Source of the DNA: Caulobacter sp.
GTDB lineage: Bacteria > Pseudomonadota > Alphaproteobacteria > Caulobacterales > Caulobacteraceae
Length of the DNA stretch: 64,000 bases
Assembly: GCA_030652755.1 (NCBI GenBank)
Contig: JAUSPV010000097.1
Coordinates: 1 to 64,000 of the forward strand
Reading direction: 5' to 3'
In this document: positions 15,534 through 24,253 of the stretch, one piece after another
How positions within the stretch are numbered: the first letter of the stretch is position 1
Layout of the letters: every line of letters starts with the position of its first letter
Translations under genes and position numbers: made by a program
Notes under the pieces: generated by a model
What the model was told of the DNA's origin: nothing
Databases searched by the model: none
What the model saw: only the letters and a program-made list of their open reading frames with translations

Positions 15534-17222
15534 TCACAGGCCTCCCTGTTCCAGAAGATCGGCCGCATGGTGCGCCGCCCTTGCGGCGATGGCCATGTAG
15601 GTCAGCGAGGGGTTCACCGACGCGCTGGAGGTCATCACCGCGCCGTCTGAGACAAAAAGGTTGGGGACCTCGTGCGCCTGGCCCCAGCCATTGAGCACCG
15701 AGGTGGCCGGATCCCGGCCCATGCGGGCCGTCCCCATCTCGTGGATGCGGTCGCCGGGCGGCGTCAGCTGCTCGGCGGCCTCTTCCCAGGGTGTGATGTC
15801 GACGCAGCCGACGGCCCGCAGCATGTCGGCCGCGTCCCGCGCCGCCGCGCGCATCATCGCGTACTCGTTGGGGCCGTGGCTCGCCGCGATGATCGGCACC
15901 GGAATCCCCCAGCTGTCCATGCGGACGGCGGAGAGGGTCACCCGGTTTTCGGGATCGGGCAGCACCTCGCCGAACGGCAGGAGCGAGAAGTGCCAGCCGT
16001 GGAGCCCCTCGTCATCGCCACCGCCGACGCCCTGGGCGAAGCTTTCCGCGCGCCGCGAGCGGGCCGCGCCGCCCTGCATGCCGAACCCGCGCAGGTAGGG
16101 CTTGTCGCCCTCGGTGACGTTGCCGTAGCGGGGCACATAGATGCCGGTCGGCCGATCCCGCTGGTCATGGACACCCGCGAACCCCGGCATCTTGCCGACG
16201 ATGTTCTTGCTGCTGACGTGATCCATCAGGTTGCGGCCGACCTGGTCGCTGCCGTTGGCGAGGCCGCGCGGAAACGCGTCCGATCGGGAGTTCAGCAGCA
16301 GGGCGGCGGTGTTGATCGCCGAGGCGTTCACGAAGACCATCCGCGCCTCGAAGATCTCGCCCCCCTTGTCCAGCCGGTTGATCGTCCGCACGCCCGTCAC
16401 CCGGCCGGTGGCCGGATCATGGATGACGCTCTCGACGACCCGGTCGGTCAGGACGGTCAGGTTGCCGGTGTTGAGCGCCGCCGGCAGCGTCGCCGCCTGG
16501 GTCGAGAAATAGCTGCCCAAAGGACAGCCGTGATGGCACCGCACATGCTGCTCGCACCGCTTGCGGCCGAGGTCCATCTGCGGCTTGGCGACGCGACTGA
16601 GGTGAGCCGCCCGCCCCATGATCATCCGTCGCGTGGGCCAGTCGGCCTCGATCCTCGCCTTGGCGGCCAGCTCGACATCGTTGAACGGAAAGGCCGGCAG
16701 GAAGTCGCCGTCCGGCAGCTGCTCAAGGCCGTCGAAGTCGCCGCTTATCCCGGCGAAGGCCTCGACGTGATCGTACCAAGGCTCAAGGTCCCCGTAGCGG
16801 ATCGGCCAGTCAACGCCGTGACCATCCTGCAGGTTCGAGAGAAAGTCCTGCGGGCCCCATCGGTAGGACTGCCGGCCCCAGGTCAGCGACCGTCCGCCCA
16901 GCTGATAGCCCCGGATCCAGCGATAAGGCTTGCCGGGCGCGGTCTCATAGGGATGGTCGTGATCGCTGGCCCAGAAGGCCTTGTTGGAGTTGAACAGCGC
17001 GTAGGAGACCCCGACATGGTAGGGGTAGTGCAGGTCCCGCTCCGCTTCCGGGATCTGGTCGTCCCGCCGCCGGAGCTTGGCGGCCTGATCGTGGCTGTAG
17101 CCCGATCCGTGCGGCACATCAGGACCCCGCTCGAGCATCAGGACCTTAAGGCCGCGCTCGCAGAGCTCCTTGGCGACCCAGCCGCCGGTGATGCCGGAGC
17201 CGACGACGATGGCGTCGAACAT
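15534..17222 (-). CDS. GMC family FAD-dependent oxidoreductase (3-keto-sugar/glycoside dehydrogenase type)
   Basis: The protein of about 562 residues begins with the FAD-binding VVGSGITGGWVAKELCERGL typical of the large subunit of glucoside 3-dehydrogenases and related GMC enzymes. Other markers are the Cys pattern CEQHVRCHHGCPLGS (about 205-220), HEMGTARMG near the C-terminus and the catalytic NPSLT segment with downstream alanine-rich helix. It has no signal peptide. The usual gluconate-2-dehydrogenase-subunit-3-like small subunit and cytochrome c are not next to it. ATG 17222 shares one base with the upstream stop (TGATG), implying translational coupling. Its likely role is C3 oxidation of a sugar, followed by the isomerases and dehydrogenase of the operon. 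Confidence 0.85.
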   Translation of the reverse strand: MFDAIVVGSGITGGWVAKELCERGLKVLMLERGPDVPHGSGYSHDQAAKLRRRDDQIPEAERDLHYPYHVGVSYALFNSNKAFWASDHDHPYETAPGKPYRWIRGYQLGGRSLTWGRQSYRWGPQDFLSNLQDGHGVDWPIRYGDLEPWYDHVEAFAGISGDFDGLEQLPDGDFLPAFPFNDVELAAKARIEADWPTRRMIMGRAAHLSRVAKPQMDLGRKRCEQHVRCHHGCPLGSYFSTQAATLPAALNTGNLTVLTDRVVESVIHDPATGRVTGVRTINRLDKGGEIFEARMVFVNASAINTAALLLNSRSDAFPRGLANGSDQVGRNLMDHVSSKNIVGKMPGFAGVHDQRDRPTGIYVPRYGNVTEGDKPYLRGFGMQGGAARSRRAESFAQGVGGGDDEGLHGWHFSLLPFGEVLPDPENRVTLSAVRMDSWGIPVPIIAASHGPNEYAMMRAAARDAADMLRAVGCVDITPWEEAAEQLTPPGDRIHEMGTARMGRDPATSVLNGWGQAHEVPNLFVSDGAVMTSSASVNPSLTYMAIAARAAHHAADLLEQGGL

Positions 17223-18001
17223 CACGCCGCTCCCTTTGTTTGCGCAGTGTCTTCGAACTGGACGATGGCGGCCCGCAGCGCCGTGATCGGATCGCCGCGC
17301 GGCACGAATTCATGGCCGACCCAGCCCTGGTAGCCCAGATGCCGCAGCAGGCCGGCGATGGCCGGCCAGTGGATCTCCTGGCGGTCGTCCAGGTCGCGGC
17401 GGCCGGGCGCGCCGGCGGTGTGCACATGGCCGATCAGGTCGAAGTTGGCCCGGATGGTCCGGCTGAGATCACCCTCCATCAGCTGCATGTGATAGCCGTC
17501 GTAGAGGAGCCGCAGGGCTGGCGATCCCACGCCCCGAACCACTTCCGCGCCGAAGGCCGTGCGATCACATTGGTGGCCCGGATGGTCGACCTTGCTGTTG
17601 AGCAGCTCCATCAGCAGCCGCACGCCGGCCTGTTCGGCATGGGCCACGACGGGGGCCAGGCCTTCGATGCAGGCCTGTATCGCGGGCCCGTCAGCGCCGT
17701 CGCCGATACGGTTGCCGGAAAAGACGATGACAGACTCGCACCCGCCGGCGGCCGCCGTGTCGATGCTGCGGCGGACTTCGTCGGTCAGGGCCGCATGCCG
17801 TGCGGGGTCATTGAACCCGGTCTCCAGCGTGTGACCCGTCAGGCTGACCAGCGACAGTCCGGCGTCGCGGGCTACCGGCCACAGCGCCTCGGGCAGCATC
17901 TCCACGCCCTGCGCGCCGGCCGCCGCCGCCTCCCGCAGCAGGGTGGCGGGATCGACCTCGCGGCCCGCGGTGAACGACCACCAGGCGAAACTCTGCCGCA
18001 T
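17222..18001 (-). CDS. hydroxypyruvate isomerase-like TIM-barrel protein
   Basis: This protein of about 259 residues resembles the Hyi branch of the sugar isomerase superfamily. It shows [10 protein letters not shown] at the N-terminus, QGVEMLPE, the CESVIVFSGNR strand, LLMELLNSKVDHPGHQCD, the LYDGYHMQLMEGD segment, and the C-terminal GHVHTAGAPGR and GWVGHEF. Hyi enzymes interconvert hydroxypyruvate and tartronate semialdehyde, but many operon paralogues act on larger keto-sugars, so the substrate is open. The ATG overlaps the preceding stop (TGATG) and has AGGAG 8 nt upstream. Confidence 0.82.
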   Translation of the reverse strand: MRQSFAWWSFTAGREVDPATLLREAAAAGAQGVEMLPEALWPVARDAGLSLVSLTGHTLETGFNDPARHAALTDEVRRSIDTAAAGGCESVIVFSGNRIGDGADGPAIQACIEGLAPVVAHAEQAGVRLLMELLNSKVDHPGHQCDRTAFGAEVVRGVGSPALRLLYDGYHMQLMEGDLSRTIRANFDLIGHVHTAGAPGRRDLDDRQEIHWPAIAGLLRHLGYQGWVGHEFVPRGDPITALRAAIVQFEDTAQTKGAA

Positions 18002-19149
18002 CACGCGTTCTCCTCGTCCAGCGCCATCCAGCGGCCGTCGGCCGCCGCGCTGCGCACGGCGGCGTCGATGAACCGCACGCCTTCGACACCGGCGCCCACT
18101 CCGGGCAGGTCCAGCGCGGTCGCGGGCGGCGGCTGCCCTGTCTTGTGCGCCGAGACCAGATCCGCCGCGTCGGCGTAGATTCGCGCGAAGCCTTCAAGAT
18201 AACCCTCGGGATGTCCCGCCGGGATGCGCGTCGCCGCCTGGGCCGCCGCCGACAGGCCGGGCCCGCCGCGCCGCAGGATCCGCGGCGGCTCGCCGAGCGG
18301 CGTGTAGCGCAGGATGTCCGGATCCTCCTGCGACCACTCCAGCCCGCCGGTCTCGCCATAGATCCGCAGCCTCAGGCCGTTCGCCGCCCCGACCGCCACC
18401 TGGCTGGCCCAGAGCTGCCCCCGCGCGCCGCCGGCCCAGCGGAGGCGAAGCTGCACATCGTCGTCGAGCAGACGCCCCTCCACGAAGCGGGACGTCTCGG
18501 CGCTGACCTGGTCCGCCGCCGCACCGAGGACGAAGGTCGCCAGGTGGTAGGCATGGGTGGCGATGTCGCCCAGCGCGCCGCCAGGCCCCGCCCGCTCAGG
18601 ATCGCCCCGCCAGTCGGCTTGCTTGTTGCCCGGCAGCGGCGTGGCCAGCCAGTCCTGCGCATACTCGGCCTGGACCACCCGGATCGCGCCCAGCGTTCCG
18701 GCCGCCACCATGGCCCGCATCTGCCGGACCATCGCATAGCCGCTGTAGTTGTGGGTCAGCACCAGCGGGGTCCCGGTCCGCGCCACGGCGTCGGCCAAAT
18801 CCAGCGCATCGGCCAGACCGGTGGTCAGCGGCTTGTCGCAGATCACCGCGATCCCGGCCTCGAGAAAGGCCCTCGCCGGCGCATGGTGCAGGTGGTTTGG
18901 CGTGACGATGGCCACCGCGTCGATGCGGTCCGGCCGAGCGGCCTCGGCCTGCGCCATGACCCGCCAGTCGCCGTAGCAGCGGTCTTCGCCCAGGCCGAGA
19001 CCCTGCCCGAAGGCCCGCGAACGTCCGGCGTCGCCGCTGAACGCCCCGGCGACCAGCGTCCAGCGATCGTCGAGCCGGGCGGCCATGCGATGCACCCCGC
19101 CGATGAAGGCGCCCTCGCCGCCGCCGATCATCCCCAGCGACAGGCGCAT
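18001..19149 (-). CDS. Gfo/Idh/MocA family oxidoreductase
   Basis: The 382-residue protein has an N-terminal NAD(P) Rossmann domain (about 1-125: [34 protein letters not shown], then CDKPLTTG at the EKP position) and a C-terminal alpha/beta domain with [16 protein letters not shown], which holds the conserved His pair. The family oxidises or reduces ring hydroxyls of sugars and inositols, and in 3-keto-glycoside pathways it exchanges 3-keto and 3-hydroxy forms. It lies 1 nt from the upstream isomerase and overlaps the next gene, so it is firmly part of the sugar operon. Confidence 0.87.
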   Translation of the reverse strand: MRLSLGMIGGGEGAFIGGVHRMAARLDDRWTLVAGAFSGDAGRSRAFGQGLGLGEDRCYGDWRVMAQAEAARPDRIDAVAIVTPNHLHHAPARAFLEAGIAVICDKPLTTGLADALDLADAVARTGTPLVLTHNYSGYAMVRQMRAMVAAGTLGAIRVVQAEYAQDWLATPLPGNKQADWRGDPERAGPGGALGDIATHAYHLATFVLGAAADQVSAETSRFVEGRLLDDDVQLRLRWAGGARGQLWASQVAVGAANGLRLRIYGETGGLEWSQEDPDILRYTPLGEPPRILRRGGPGLSAAAQAATRIPAGHPEGYLEGFARIYADAADLVSAHKTGQPPPATALDLPGVGAGVEGVRFIDAAVRSAAADGRWMALDEENA

Positions 19150-19150
19150 C

Positions 19151-20200
19151 TCAGCGATCGAGGCCCAGCAGCCGGCGATTGGCCGCCGCGTCGACGTCGG
19201 TGGCGAGGAAGTCGTCGAAGCTCTTGCCGGTCACGGTGATGATGTGGTCGCGGATGAAGGTCGCGCCTTCCCGGGCGCCGTCCTCCGGCGCCTTGAGCGC
19301 GCACTCCCATTCCAGCACCGCCCAGCCCTGATAGCCGTACTGCGCGAACTTCGAGAAGATCGCCTTGAAGTCGATCTGGCCGTCGCCCAGCGAGCGGAAC
19401 CGGCCGGCCCGCTCTTTCCACGGCGCGTAGCCGCTGTAGACGCCCTGCCGCCCGGTCGGCCGGAACTCGGCGTCCTTGACGTGAAACATCCGGATCCGCT
19501 CGTGGTAGAGGTCGATGTACTCGAGGTAGTCGAGCTGCTGCAGCAGGAAGTGGCTGGGATCGTAGAGCAGGCAGGCGCGGGGATGATGATCCACGCGGTC
19601 CCAGAACATCTCCACCGTCGTGCCGTCGAACAGGTCCTCGCTGGGATGAATCTCGTAGCAGAGGTCGACGCCCGCCTCGTCGAAGGCGTCGAGGATCGGC
19701 CGCCAGCGCCGGGCCAATTCGTCGAACGCCTCCTCGATCAGCCCGGCCGGCCGTTGCGGATAGGGATAGAGGTAGGGCCAGGCCAGCGAGCCCGAGAAGG
19801 TGACGTGGGCGTCCAGCCCCATCCGCCGCGAGGCCTTCGCCCCCAGCAGAACCTGCTCCACCGCCCAGGCCTGCCGCGCCGCGGGGTTGCCCCGCACCCG
19901 CGCCGGCGCCGAGCCGTCGAACATCTCGTCATAGGCCGGATGCACCGCGACCATCTGGCCCTGGGTATGGGTGGAGAGCTCGGAGACCTCAAGGCCGGCG
20001 GCGGCGAGGACGCCCTTCACCTCGTCGCAGTAGACGTCGCTCTCGGCCGCCAGCTTCAGGTCGAACAGCCGCCGGTCCCAGGTCGGGATCTGCACGCCCT
20101 TGTATCCGAGATCGCCGGCCCAGCGGGCGATGGCCTCCAGGCTGTTGAACGGCGGTTCGTCGCCCGCGAACTGCGCCAGAAAAATCGCCGGGCCCTTCAT
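19151..20200 (-). CDS. sugar phosphate isomerase/epimerase family protein
   Basis: The 349-residue TIM-barrel protein is larger than its two paralogues in the operon. Motifs include GYKGVQIPTWD, ELSTHTQGQMVAVHPAYD, DLCYEIHPSEDLFDG, CLLYDPSHFLLQQLDY and RIRMFHVKDAEF, giving the Glu/Asp/His metal-site pattern of the family. It is the first gene of the minus-strand operon and begins 178 nt from the divergent symporter gene. By context it rearranges an oxidised sugar. There is no signal peptide, so it acts in the cytoplasm. Confidence 0.85.
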   Translation of the reverse strand: MKGPAIFLAQFAGDEPPFNSLEAIARWAGDLGYKGVQIPTWDRRLFDLKLAAESDVYCDEVKGVLAAAGLEVSELSTHTQGQMVAVHPAYDEMFDGSAPARVRGNPAARQAWAVEQVLLGAKASRRMGLDAHVTFSGSLAWPYLYPYPQRPAGLIEEAFDELARRWRPILDAFDEAGVDLCYEIHPSEDLFDGTTVEMFWDRVDHHPRACLLYDPSHFLLQQLDYLEYIDLYHERIRMFHVKDAEFRPTGRQGVYSGYAPWKERAGRFRSLGDGQIDFKAIFSKFAQYGYQGWAVLEWECALKAPEDGAREGATFIRDHIITVTGKSFDDFLATDVDAAANRRLLGLDR

Positions 20201-20284
20201 GCAACCTCCCTTGAGGGGCCGCCTGCATCGGACCGCCCGTTCCCTGTTCGTTGAAAGCTAGCATGCGCGGAGGCTTTGGCGAGC

Positions 20285-20298
20285 GGGTCGTTCGACCC
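20285..20298. promoter_or_regulatory. inverted repeat in the divergent promoter region (possible operator)
   Basis: GGGTCG-TT-CGACCC forms a 6-bp dyad in the 178-nt space between the divergent sugar operon and the symporter gene. A TTGACG box lies about 15 nt further right. The position is suitable for a regulator controlling both directions, but no regulator gene is adjacent, and short GC dyads are common in such DNA. Confidence 0.25.
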
Positions 20299-20378
20299 CG
20301 GCCAGCTTGCGGTTGACGCGGGGACCATCCGCACGGCGAACTTCGCATACCGCGACTCCGCGGGCCCGGGGGGAAGCG

Positions 20379-21830
20379 GTGCAGAACGATCTGATCCAGT
20401 GGGCCGTCTTCATCGGCCTGACCGTCCTGATGGCCGTGCTCACGGGCTGGCAGGTGTCGCGGATGGGCGGCCGGTCGACCGACTCGAACCGCGAGTACTT
20501 CCTGGCCGGCGGCAACCTGACCTGGCCGTTCATCGCCGGCTCGATCACCCTGACCAATCTCTCGACCGACCAGCTGGTCGGCATGAACGGCAACCAGATG
20601 CTGCTGCTGGCCTGGTGGGAGCTGTCGGCGATCGTCGGGCTGCTGATGCTCTGCTGGATCTTCCTGCCGATCTATTACCGCAACAACTGCACCACCACGA
20701 CCGAGCTTCTGGAACGGAAGTATGGCTCCAAGCACCTGCGGGCCGTGGTGTCGGTTCTGTTCCTGCTCGGCAACGTGTTCATCTACCTGCCGATCATGCT
20801 CTACACCGGCTCGCTGTTCCTCAAGACGATGTTCGGGGTCGACATCCCGCTGATCGCCATCGCCGCGGTGATGGCCGTTCTCGGCGGCGCCTATGCGATC
20901 AGCGGCGGGCTGCGGGCCGTCGCGGTCTATGACACGATCTCCGGAATCGGCATTCTCGCCATGGCGCTGCTGGTCATGGTGCTGGCGATGGCGGCCATCG
21001 ACTTCGACTTCAGCGGCATTCCGCCCGAGCGCCTGAGCATGATCGGCGGCAAGGACTCCCCCATCCCCTGGCAGACCCTGCTGACCGGGATGATCTTCAT
21101 CCAGATGTTCTACTGGAGCACCAACCAGACCATCACCCAGAGGGCGATGGCGGCGCCCAGCCTGCGGGAGGGGCAGAAGGGCGTTCTGGCGGCGGCGGCG
21201 ATCCGCCTGCTGATCATCCCTGCCATCGTTGTCGTGCCGGGCGTTGCGGCCTACAAGCTGTTCGGCGATGCGGGCGACGCGACCTACGGGCGGATTGTCG
21301 CGACGGTGATGCCCGGCTGGCTGTCCGGCGCCTTCGCCGCCTTCATGGCCGCCGCCCTGCTGACCAGCTACACCTCGGTGCTGAACTCGTCGGTGACCCT
21401 CTACGTCTGCGACCTGCATGAGAAGTTCATCGCCGAGAAGCCGAACGTCGCCCGGCTGAACACCATCATCTCCCTGGTTTTCCTGGTGCTGTCGGTCCTG
21501 CTGGTCCCGATCTACATGGGCGCCGACTCCATCATCAATCTGGTGCAGCAGCTCAACGGCCTGCTGTCCATGCCGATCCTCTCGGCCTTCATCGTCGGCC
21601 TGATGTTCCGCAACGTGGACGCTCGCGCCGTCATGGGCGCCGTCGTATTCGGGACGCTGCTCTACGCGGGTTTCACCTTCGTCTGGACGCCCACCCACTA
21701 CATCCACCTGATGGTCATAACGCTGGCCGCCTGCGTCGCCTTCGCGCTCGGCGTCAACCGCCTGGCGTTCGGCAAGCGAGCGGTGCTGGTCGATTCGGTG
21801 AGAAGGCGCCTGGGCCGGAAGCCCGGCTGA
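20379..21830 (+). CDS. sodium/solute symporter family (SSS) transporter
   Basis: The 483-residue integral membrane protein is built of about 13 hydrophobic helices and carries SSS landmarks: NREYFLAGGNLTWPFIAGSITLTNLSTDQLVG near the N-terminus, with the sodium-site helix, and WSTNQTITQRAMAA in mid-protein. These match the SLC5/SGLT-like sugar branch. The track start at 20307 is too early; GTG 20379 sits right after GGGGGGAAG. It is divergent from the sugar isomerase/GMC operon and is the natural inner-membrane importer for that operon's substrate. Confidence 0.9.
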   Translation: MQNDLIQWAVFIGLTVLMAVLTGWQVSRMGGRSTDSNREYFLAGGNLTWPFIAGSITLTNLSTDQLVGMNGNQMLLLAWWELSAIVGLLMLCWIFLPIYYRNNCTTTTELLERKYGSKHLRAVVSVLFLLGNVFIYLPIMLYTGSLFLKTMFGVDIPLIAIAAVMAVLGGAYAISGGLRAVAVYDTISGIGILAMALLVMVLAMAAIDFDFSGIPPERLSMIGGKDSPIPWQTLLTGMIFIQMFYWSTNQTITQRAMAAPSLREGQKGVLAAAAIRLLIIPAIVVVPGVAAYKLFGDAGDATYGRIVATVMPGWLSGAFAAFMAAALLTSYTSVLNSSVTLYVCDLHEKFIAEKPNVARLNTIISLVFLVLSVLLVPIYMGADSIINLVQQLNGLLSMPILSAFIVGLMFRNVDARAVMGAVVFGTLLYAGFTFVWTPTHYIHLMVITLAACVAFALGVNRLAFGKRAVLVDSVRRRLGRKPG

Positions 21831-21894
21831 CCGGGCGCCAGACTAGGACGTCACGCGATCCCGCCCGCGACCTCGTGATCCTGCCTGGCCAAAG

Positions 21895-21925
21895 ATATTC
21901 ACTAGCGTGATAGTCAGTGTTGACG
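21895..21925 (+). promoter_or_regulatory. 31-bp dyad operator, copy A, upstream of TonB receptor
   Basis: ATATTCAC, 10 nt and GTCAGTGT form an imperfect dyad that runs into TTGACG, a likely -35 box. A second copy at 29739-29769 (minus strand) matches at 25 of 31 positions without gaps and lies upstream of the MFS-esterase operon in the same relative orientation. The site is about 75-100 nt before the receptor start. Overlap with the -35 box suggests repression, but the regulator is not identified. Confidence 0.6.
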
Positions 21926-21997
21926 ACCGCATGAGTGCGTGTCAGCTTCCGGTCATGCGCCGAAGAGCGCTCGCCGTTAGGGGCACCGGGAGGGACC

Positions 21998-24151
21998 ATG
22001 AAGATTCAAGCATTGCTGCTGAGCGCGTCCGTAATGACGCTGGGTTGGTGCGGGACCGCCGCGGCGCAGACGCCGGCGCCTCCGCCGGCGGCCGCGGCCG
22101 AAACGCAGGAGTTGGACGAGCTCGTCATCACCGCCGAGCGGCGCAGCTCCAACCTGCAGACGACGCCTATTTCGGCGACCGTGATGAGCGGCGCCGCTCT
22201 TGAGGCGAAAGGGATCACGACGGTCGACCAGCTGCAGTTCGCGGTGCCCGGCGCCGTCATCAACAACTTCGGTCAGGGCATCGACTTCAACATCCGCGGC
22301 ATCGGCAAGGCCGAGCACAATTCCCAGACCCTGACGGGCGTCATCACCTACCGCGACGGCGTGGCGACCTTCCCCGGCTACTTCATGGGCGAGCCCTACT
22401 ACGACATCGCCAGCCTCGAAGTGCTGCGAGGGCCGCAGGGCACGTTTGTCGGCCAGAACGCCACAGGCGGCGCCGTGTTCGTGACGTCGAACAATCCCAT
22501 CATCGGCGGCGGTTACACCGGCTACATCGCCGGCCAGATCGGCAACTATTCGGACATCGCCGCCCAGGGTGCGATCAACCTGCCGATCAGCGACACCTTC
22601 GCCGCGCGGATCGCCTTCAACGCCGAGCGCCGCGACAGCTTCTGGGACGTGAGCGGGCCGGCCAGCGGCAATGACGGCGTGCGGACCAACAGCGTGCGCC
22701 TGGGCCTTCTATGGACCCCGACCGAAGCCCTGACCGTCAACTTCAAGACCGACTACAACCACCTCGACTACGGCGGCTACCCGTCCGATCCCGTGAATTC
22801 GACGAACGACCTGTTCGACATCACCGCCAACGGCGACATGGCGGCGCGGGACTGGTTCGTGCGGTCGGTGCTGAAGGTCGACTACGTGTTCGACAACGGC
22901 GTCACCCTGCGCTCGGTCAGCGGCTACCAGGACGGCAACACCTACTACACGGCCGATCTGGACGGCACGAGCGTCGGCAACCGGACCTTCACCGACTCCG
23001 TCGACGAGACGATCTGGTCCCAGGAGATCAACCTGATCTCGCCCGGCGACGGCCCGATGTCATGGGTGCTGGGCCTCTACCACCAGTCGGACGAGCTCGA
23101 CTTCCTGCCGGGCGAGTTCGTCATCGGCCTCCCGGCCGGCAATCCCTTCAGCGAGTATGTGCTCCAGGGCACGAACCCGAAGGAAACAAGCGCGGTCTTC
23201 GGCCAGGTGACCTTCAAGCTGCCGCAGCGCTTCGAACTGCAGGTCGGCGCGCGCTACTCGGAATCGAAGACGAGTAACGACATCACCATCATGCAGTACG
23301 GCACGCCGATCGCGCAGAAGCAGTCGGCCTCGTCGGACAACATCTCCGGCAAGGTGTCGCTGAGCTGGACCGTCGACGACCACAACTTCCTCTATGCCTT
23401 CGTCGCGACGGGCTACAAGCCGGGCGGCCTGAACGTGCCGGTGGGCTTCGGCGCCCCGGACCCGTTTGAGCCGGAGAAGGTCACGAACTACGAACTGGGC
23501 TGGAAGGCGGGCTTCCTGGGCGGCCGGCTGCGCACCCAGATGAACGTCTATTACAACGACTACGAAAACTTCCAGGTGACCATCGGCTACCCGATTCTGC
23601 CGATCTTCGGCTATGGCCTCAACACGCCCGAGCCGTCGACGATCTACGGCTTCGAAGCCCAGCTGGAGGCGGTGTTCGGCCCCCTGTCGGTCGACGCCGG
23701 CATGGGCTGGATGAAGAGCGAGATCGGGGAGTTCTACGCCACCGACCCGCGCGGAGCGACCTTCACCGCCTGTGATCCGGCTACGGGTCCGGTCAGCGCA
23801 AGCTGCCTCAATCTCGAGGGTCGCGAACAGAGCTACGCGCCGGAGCTGACCTTCAACATCGGAGCCCAGTACCGGTTCACCCTGGCCAACGGCGACAGCA
23901 TCACGCCGCGCCTCAACTACGGCTATGTCTCCGAGCAGTGGGCGACCCTCTTCCAGAACGTGGCGCGGGGCGACCGGATCGAGGAGCGCAACGTCTTCAA
24001 CGCCCAGCTGGCCTGGCGGAGCGGCGACCTGGTCACAACGCTCTATGCGACCAACCTGACCGACGATCGCTACGTCGCCGCCATCAACTCCGGGCTACGG
24101 TTCGCCGGCCCGCCACGGCAGTTCGGCCTTCGCGTCATGAAGGTCTTCTAG
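21998..24151 (+). CDS. TonB-dependent receptor
   Basis: The protein of 717 residues has a Sec signal peptide (MKIQALLLSASVMTLGWC...AAAQ), a TonB-box-like LDELVITAERR, a plug domain to about residue 190 (ISATVMSGAALEAKGI, IRGIGKAEHN, EVLRGPQGTFVGQNATGG) and a 22-strand barrel with terminal phenylalanine (VMKVF). There is no STN domain. ATG 21998 follows GGGAGGG; the track start at 21935 is upstream. This sphingomonad/Caulobacter receptor class imports diverse organic molecules. It stands between the sugar symporter and a CoA ligase, but its promoter motif is shared with the downstream MFS-esterase operon, which links it better to that system. Confidence 0.92.
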   Translation: MKIQALLLSASVMTLGWCGTAAAQTPAPPPAAAAETQELDELVITAERRSSNLQTTPISATVMSGAALEAKGITTVDQLQFAVPGAVINNFGQGIDFNIRGIGKAEHNSQTLTGVITYRDGVATFPGYFMGEPYYDIASLEVLRGPQGTFVGQNATGGAVFVTSNNPIIGGGYTGYIAGQIGNYSDIAAQGAINLPISDTFAARIAFNAERRDSFWDVSGPASGNDGVRTNSVRLGLLWTPTEALTVNFKTDYNHLDYGGYPSDPVNSTNDLFDITANGDMAARDWFVRSVLKVDYVFDNGVTLRSVSGYQDGNTYYTADLDGTSVGNRTFTDSVDETIWSQEINLISPGDGPMSWVLGLYHQSDELDFLPGEFVIGLPAGNPFSEYVLQGTNPKETSAVFGQVTFKLPQRFELQVGARYSESKTSNDITIMQYGTPIAQKQSASSDNISGKVSLSWTVDDHNFLYAFVATGYKPGGLNVPVGFGAPDPFEPEKVTNYELGWKAGFLGGRLRTQMNVYYNDYENFQVTIGYPILPIFGYGLNTPEPSTIYGFEAQLEAVFGPLSVDAGMGWMKSEIGEFYATDPRGATFTACDPATGPVSASCLNLEGREQSYAPELTFNIGAQYRFTLANGDSITPRLNYGYVSEQWATLFQNVARGDRIEERNVFNAQLAWRSGDLVTTLYATNLTDDRYVAAINSGLRFAGPPRQFGLRVMKVF

Positions 24152-24174
24152 CGCGATTACCTCCCGCGCATTTG

Positions 24175-24214
24175 GGCTGGCCGTCTGGCGGACACCAGGC
24201 GGCCAGCCACTTTT
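24175..24214 (+). terminator. rho-independent terminator after the TonB receptor
   Basis: A 14-bp stem (GGCTGGCCGTCTGG / CCAGGCGGCCAGCC, one T-G wobble) with a 6-nt loop is followed by ACTTTT, 23 nt after the receptor stop. It is a clear intrinsic terminator separating the receptor from the CoA ligase gene. Confidence 0.85.
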
Positions 24215-24253
24215 GATTTACAGGCGATCCCGTGTCGCCAAGCCGAGAACTGA

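Noticed and set aside
19989-21707. 572-codon minus-strand ORF antisense to the sodium/solute symporter
   Set aside because: The translation is low-complexity (repeated DQ, HRR and GDG), with no motif, and the opposite strand codes a textbook SSS transporter with a good ribosome site.
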